A stretch of DNA of 64,000 nucleotides, from the NCBI GenBank assembly GCA_018713305.1, contig DVFI01000092.1, positions 1-64,000 of the forward strand. Reading direction: 5' to 3'. The notes below the pieces were generated by a model. It saw only the letters and a list, made by a program, of their open reading frames with translations, searched no databases and had not been told where the DNA came from. Made by a program: the position numbers and the translations under genes. This DNA is from Candidatus Avichristensenella intestinipullorum (lineage in GTDB: Bacteria > Bacillota > Clostridia > Christensenellales > Aristaeellaceae). Of this stretch, positions 61,159 to 64,000 are shown in pieces; position 1 is the stretch's first letter; each line of letters starts with the position of its first letter.

Positions 61159-62340
61159 TTATTGGCCCCCTTTCACGAGTTCTCCGAGGATGCGCATTCC
61201 CCGGTCTATCTGGTCGATTTCGCTGTTGGAGAAGTTGAGGCGCAGGGTGTTGAGGTGTCCGCCGTTTGCGTAAAAATGCGTGCCCGGCACATAGGCCACG
61301 CCGCGCTGGACCGCCTGCTGCAGGAGCGCCAGCGCATCCATGCCGTCCGGCAGCGCCGCCCATACGAACAGCCCGCCCTGCGGCCGAACCATTTCGACGC
61401 CGTCCGGGAAGCCCGCAAAGCCGTCCACCATATGGGTCAGCTGCTCGCGATAGCGCGCGCAGATTTTCTGCACATGCCCCGGCAGCAGGTCCCGGGCCAG
61501 GTATTCGGCCACCATCGCCTGGGTCAGGTTGGCGGTATGGCAGTCGGTGCTCTGCTTGCCCACGGTCAGCTTGCGCATCAGCGCGGGATCGCGCGTGACC
61601 GCCGCGCCGACGCGCAGCCCGGGCGAAATGAGCTTGGAAAAGCTCGTCAGGTATACCACGCGCGCTTCCGTGTCAAAGGAGAAGATGGACGGCAGATGCG
61701 TGCCCTCGTAGCGCAGGCCGCGGTAGGGGTCGTCCTCGGCGATGAAGAAATTGTATCGGGCCGCAAGCGCCGCCACCGCCTTGCGCCGCGCCTGCGACAG
61801 CGTGACGCCCGTGGGGTTCTGGAAATTGGGCACGGTATACAGCAGCTTGGGCCGATACTGCCGCACAGCCTCTTCCAGCTTTTCCGGGATAAGCCCTTCG
61901 GCGTCCATGGGCACTTCCACCAGGCGCGCGCCGTAGAGCTTCATGGCCTGCAGGGAGCCCAGGAAGGAAGGCCCTTCCACCAGCACGACGTCGCCTTCGT
62001 CGACGAGTGCCTTGAGCAGCAGGTCCACCGCCTGCGTGGAGCCGGTGGTGGGCAGGACGTCCGCTTCGGACACCTCCAGCCCGACGTCCTCCCGCAGGAA
62101 GCGGGCCGTCTGTTCGCGCAGCGGAACCCAGCCCTCCGTAGCGCCGTATTGCAGGATGCGTTTGCCGTCGCGCAGCAGCACGTCGCGCGCAATGTCGGCC
62201 AGCAACGTATCTTCCAGCGCCGATGCGGCCGGATTGCCGCCGGCAAAGGAAATCATGCCCGGCTGACCCAGAAGCTTGAAGATGTCGCGGATGGCGCTGC
62301 CCGAAACGCCGTCAAAACGGCGGGCAAAAGATGTCTGCAT
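61159..62340 (-). CDS. PLP-dependent aminotransferase (class I/II, MocR-like branch)
   Basis: A 393-residue fold-type I aminotransferase without a DNA-binding domain. The PLP lysine is K236 in TSFSKLISPGLRVG, with AEDDPYRGLRY and NPTGVTLS as cofactor and substrate loops. The sequence resembles 2-aminoadipate or aromatic aminotransferases. The ATG at 62340 has AAGGAGGG upstream; an in-frame start 21 bases earlier has a worse site. Location behind a Tyr T-box and before tyrS suggests it makes or salvages tyrosine. Confidence 0.88.
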   Translation of the reverse strand: MQTSFARRFDGVSGSAIRDIFKLLGQPGMISFAGGNPAASALEDTLLADIARDVLLRDGKRILQYGATEGWVPLREQTARFLREDVGLEVSEADVLPTTGSTQAVDLLLKALVDEGDVVLVEGPSFLGSLQAMKLYGARLVEVPMDAEGLIPEKLEEAVRQYRPKLLYTVPNFQNPTGVTLSQARRKAVAALAARYNFFIAEDDPYRGLRYEGTHLPSIFSFDTEARVVYLTSFSKLISPGLRVGAAVTRDPALMRKLTVGKQSTDCHTANLTQAMVAEYLARDLLPGHVQKICARYREQLTHMVDGFAGFPDGVEMVRPQGGLFVWAALPDGMDALALLQQAVQRGVAYVPGTHFYANGGHLNTLRLNFSNSEIDQIDRGMRILGELVKGGQ

Positions 62341-62604
62341 AAAATCCCTCCTTTTTTGCAAAAAACACGCCTTCTGCCAGAAGGCGTGTCATCACGCGGT
62401 ACCACTTCCGTTCGGCGGATGGCGCGCGGCCCGTCCGCCCTCAGGCTGCGCTGTATCCGGCGCACCGGCGTCCGCTACGCACGCATTCGCGCTTCACGGC
62501 CGCGCTCCGGGAGGTATTCCGCACCGCCCATGCCAACCCCTCGCACCCACCGGGGTCTCTCTGCGGTCAGGATACGGGGCGTACTTGTTCCCATCATCGC
62601 AATG
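62341..62604 (-). promoter_or_regulatory. T-box riboswitch leader, tyrosine-specific
   Basis: On the minus strand the leader opens with GGGAACAAGTACG, contains AGAGAGACC and a specifier segment GGAATACCTCC in which UAC (62514-62516) encodes tyrosine. The T-box AAGTGGTACCGCG (about 62393-62405) offers UGGU to a tRNA ending in ACCA. A terminator follows. The arrangement controls the aminotransferase-tyrS-yigZ operon by tyrosyl-tRNA charging. Confidence 0.88.
62360..62389 (-). terminator. T-box-controlled terminator before the aminotransferase gene
   Basis: Eleven-bp perfect stem (62365-62375 with 62379-62389), three-nt loop, then five or more T on the minus strand. Confidence 0.88.
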
Positions 62605-62609
62605 GAGCC

Positions 62610-62638
62610 ATTATACTGAAGGCGCGCCCGGAAGTCAA
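62610..62638 (-). promoter_or_regulatory. Promoter of the Tyr T-box transcript
   Basis: On the minus strand TTGACT (62633-62638), 17 nt, TATAAT (62610-62615), just before the T-box Stem I. Confidence 0.8.
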
Positions 62639-62718
62639 GCCTCTGCCGGCCCGTCTTGCCATATTTTCCGGTTGCGCTTATACTGAGATACGAGATGCCG
62701 CCACGGGAGGAAATCGCC

Positions 62719-63210
62719 ATGCCGCCGCTTTCGCTGCTTGTCAAGCCCGTGTCGGGCCTGTGCAACATGCGCTGCCCGTACTGCTTCTACGCCGACGAGA
62801 TGCGGCGCCGGGAGGTGGCCCTGCGCGGCCCGATGACGCCCGACACCGCGGAGAAAATCGTGCGCCGGGCCTTTGCCTTTGCGGACGGCGAGGTCGCTTT
62901 CGCCTTTCAGGGGGGCGAACCGACGCTGGCAGGCGCGGCGTTTTACCGGCAGTGGCTGCGCCTGGAGGCGCGCCATAACGCCCGGCGCCTGCGCGTGCGG
63001 CACACCCTGCAGACCAACGGCCTGCAGATATCGGAGGAGCTGCTTGAGGTATTCGTCCAGGGGCGCTTTCTGCTGGGCGTTTCGCTGGACGGCACGAAAG
63101 CGCTGCATGACGCCCGCCGGCGCGCGCGGCGGAACATGCGGGGCCGACGGTCTGACAGGCCGTCCAACCGGGCGAAAAACGCTTGCGCTTCGCGGCGAAT
63201 TGGGGTATGA
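62719..63210 (+). pseudogene. Truncated radical SAM protein (anaerobic sulfatase-maturase-like N-terminus)
   Basis: The 163-residue open frame begins with GGGAGG eight bases before the ATG. It has a good radical SAM start: C15-x3-C19-x2-C22 in SGLCNMRCPYCFY, then FAFQGGEPTLAG and LLGVSLDGTKALHDARR. After about residue 133 the homology ends abruptly in an Arg-rich tail. Anaerobic sulfatase maturases are about 370-400 residues with a C-terminal SPASM Fe-S domain, which is missing here. A promoter for the next gene overlaps its end. Likely a remnant, unless the stub is functional. Confidence 0.7.
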
Positions 63211-63211
63211 T
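63183..63211 (+). promoter_or_regulatory. Promoter of the 76-residue protein gene
   Basis: TTGCGC (63183-63188), 17 nt, TATGAT (63206-63211), within the last codons of the radical SAM remnant and 31 bp before the next ATG. Confidence 0.55.
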
Positions 63212-63242
63212 AGGGGCTCAATCCCCATACAGGAGGTTTCCC

Positions 63243-63473
63243 ATGCACGAGACAGAACGGCCTTCCATGGAAGATATGCTGGAGCAAAACGGCAAGCCCG
63301 GGGAAAAGCGCCGCGGCTGGGTCGGTTTTGTGGAAGGCGACGCGGTCAACTTCATGAACCAGTATCAGATTGAAAAGATGACGCTGGACGACGGCGCGGG
63401 CAACAAGGCGAAGCTGACGCGGCTGAAGGACAACGCCATCAAGGTGGAATGCACTTCGTCCAACATTCTCTGA
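63243..63473 (+). CDS. Small hypothetical protein, 76 aa
   Basis: Preceded by CAGGAGG six bases before the ATG and by its own candidate promoter. The product is charged and probably soluble: an acidic N-terminus (ETERPSMEDMLEQ), a basic middle and a C-terminal beta-like segment (EKMTLDDGAGNKAKLTRLKDN, KVECTSSNIL). No family was recognised. No signal peptide or membrane helix. Confidence 0.65.
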   Translation: MHETERPSMEDMLEQNGKPGEKRRGWVGFVEGDAVNFMNQYQIEKMTLDDGAGNKAKLTRLKDNAIKVECTSSNIL

Positions 63474-63561
63474 CGGCACGGCGGCCGCCGGGGCGCATGT
63501 CCGGACTCCCCTGGGGGTCCGGGCGCGCGTCGGGGCTGCGACATGGCAAGGAGGCGCAGGC

Positions 63562-64000
63562 ATGAACGAAATCATCCCGCTGTGGGCGGAAGGAGCGCCC
63601 GGCTTTGAGGCCGGTTATGGGCAGCCTCAGCCCTTCCTGCAGGCGTATCCGTTGCCGGGCGTGCGCGACGCCGTGCTCATCCTGCCGGGAGGAGGGTATC
63701 ATCACCTGGCGCCATACGAGGGCGAACCCGTCGCGCAGGCCATGCGGCGCGAGGGGCTGTCCGCGTTCGTGCTGCACTACCGCCATGCGCCGTATGTCTG
63801 GCCCGTGCCGCTCCGGGACGCGCAGCGCGCGCTGCGGCTGGTTCGGGTCCTTTTGGACGCGGAGGCAGAAGGCCCACATCGCGTGGCGGCAATGGGTTTT
63901 TCGGCCGGCGGACACCTGGCGGGCATGTTGGGCACCGAATCCAGCGCAGGCACTCCCGATGCGGACGACCCCGTGGAGCGCCGGAGCGCCCGTCCGGACG
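63562..64000 (+). CDS. Alpha/beta hydrolase (acetylesterase-like), cut by the window edge
   Basis: The open frame starts at an ATG with AGGAGGCG upstream and runs off the right edge after 146 codons. LPGGGYHHLAPYEGEP forms the oxyanion region. AAMGFSAGGHLAG supplies the nucleophile serine (S114) in the G-x-S-x-G elbow. FVLHYRHAPYVWPVPLRDAQRALR resembles BD-FAE or acetyl-xylan esterase-type hydrolases. The catalytic Asp and His lie beyond the window. Probably deacetylates carbohydrate or small esters; substrate unknown. Confidence 0.85.
   Translation, partial: MNEIIPLWAEGAPGFEAGYGQPQPFLQAYPLPGVRDAVLILPGGGYHHLAPYEGEPVAQAMRREGLSAFVLHYRHAPYVWPVPLRDAQRALRLVRVLLDAEAEGPHRVAAMGFSAGGHLAGMLGTESSAGTPDADDPVERRSARPD

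Noticed and set aside
59233..62619. 1128-residue open frame antisense to yigZ, tyrS and the aminotransferase
   Set aside because: Shadow of three well-supported genes and a T-box; no ribosome site or recognisable domain.
63111..63240. Frameshift hiding the rest of the radical SAM gene
   Set aside because: No downstream frame before 63243 shows SPASM cysteines or maturase-like sequence, so truncation is more likely than a simple shift.

Overview
The window is about 64 kb of high-GC DNA (roughly 60-65% by eye). It reads as a chromosomal, origin-proximal segment of an anaerobic, low-oxygen-lifestyle Clostridia-type Firmicute, possibly a Christensenellales-like gut organism (the order is inference only). 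The signs are T-box leaders on valS and on a tyrS operon, Rex, a BofA-family protein, VanW, class III (anaerobic) ribonucleotide reductase with its activase, rubrerythrin and ferritin-like proteins, FeoAB, AddA and RarA. Strong Shine-Dalgarno sites (AGGAGG type) precede nearly every start, with some TTG and GTG starts. No phage, IS element, CRISPR array or tRNA was recognised.

Layout. 1-200: promoter and leader of what looks like an rRNA operon transcribed leftward out of the window. 201-4051 (minus): rhaA with an apparent one-base frameshift, rubrerythrin, deoC, and a CofE-like ligase. 4207-13152 (plus): Val T-box with valS, pyrophosphatase, nrdD-nrdG behind a consensus promoter flanked by NrdR-like boxes, a P-loop protein and a glycosidase-like protein. 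13272-23417 (mostly minus): two secreted or anchored proteins of unknown role, a mannitol-dehydrogenase-family enzyme, a PocR/AraC regulator, a family 5 solute-binding protein, lytic transglycosylase, coaE and polA. 23508-26039 (plus): rex, vanW, bofA. 26036-40493 (minus): secreted propeller protein, fba, THUMP methyltransferase, a small-RNA candidate (plus strand), rarA with two parS sites, PHP phosphatase, addA, and the glycine cleavage operon gcvT-(DUF3592-like)-gcvH-gcvPA-gcvPB. 40775-43158: feoAB. 43255-46149 (minus): sugar kinase, GH4 and NUDIX genes. 46247-54741 (plus): a 1255-residue SH3-repeat surface protein, a GH2-like protein with a degenerate active site, a 58-residue membrane protein, GNAT, metallophosphoesterase and a ferritin-like protein. 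54780-55464: the replication origin. 55465-59228 (plus): dnaN, recF, galM, GNAT. 59296-62638 (minus): Tyr T-box, aminotransferase, tyrS, YigZ. 62719-64000 (plus): truncated radical SAM gene, a small unknown gene and a partial alpha/beta hydrolase.

The most notable region is the origin. Consensus DnaA boxes (54888-54968) and a second cluster of weaker boxes ending in DnaA-trio-like triplets (55338-55434) flank a small DUF1858 gene, followed by dnaN and recF. The layout resembles the bipartite Bacillus origin, but dnaA is not in its usual slot. Two perfect 16-bp parS palindromes lie about 23 kb away. Other points worth checking are a C-rich-loop small RNA next to rarA, terminator-like hairpins that bury the Shine-Dalgarno of the next gene (rubrerythrin, bofA), the GH2-like protein lacking its nucleophile, and the large SH3-repeat protein with a long basic cytoplasmic tail.
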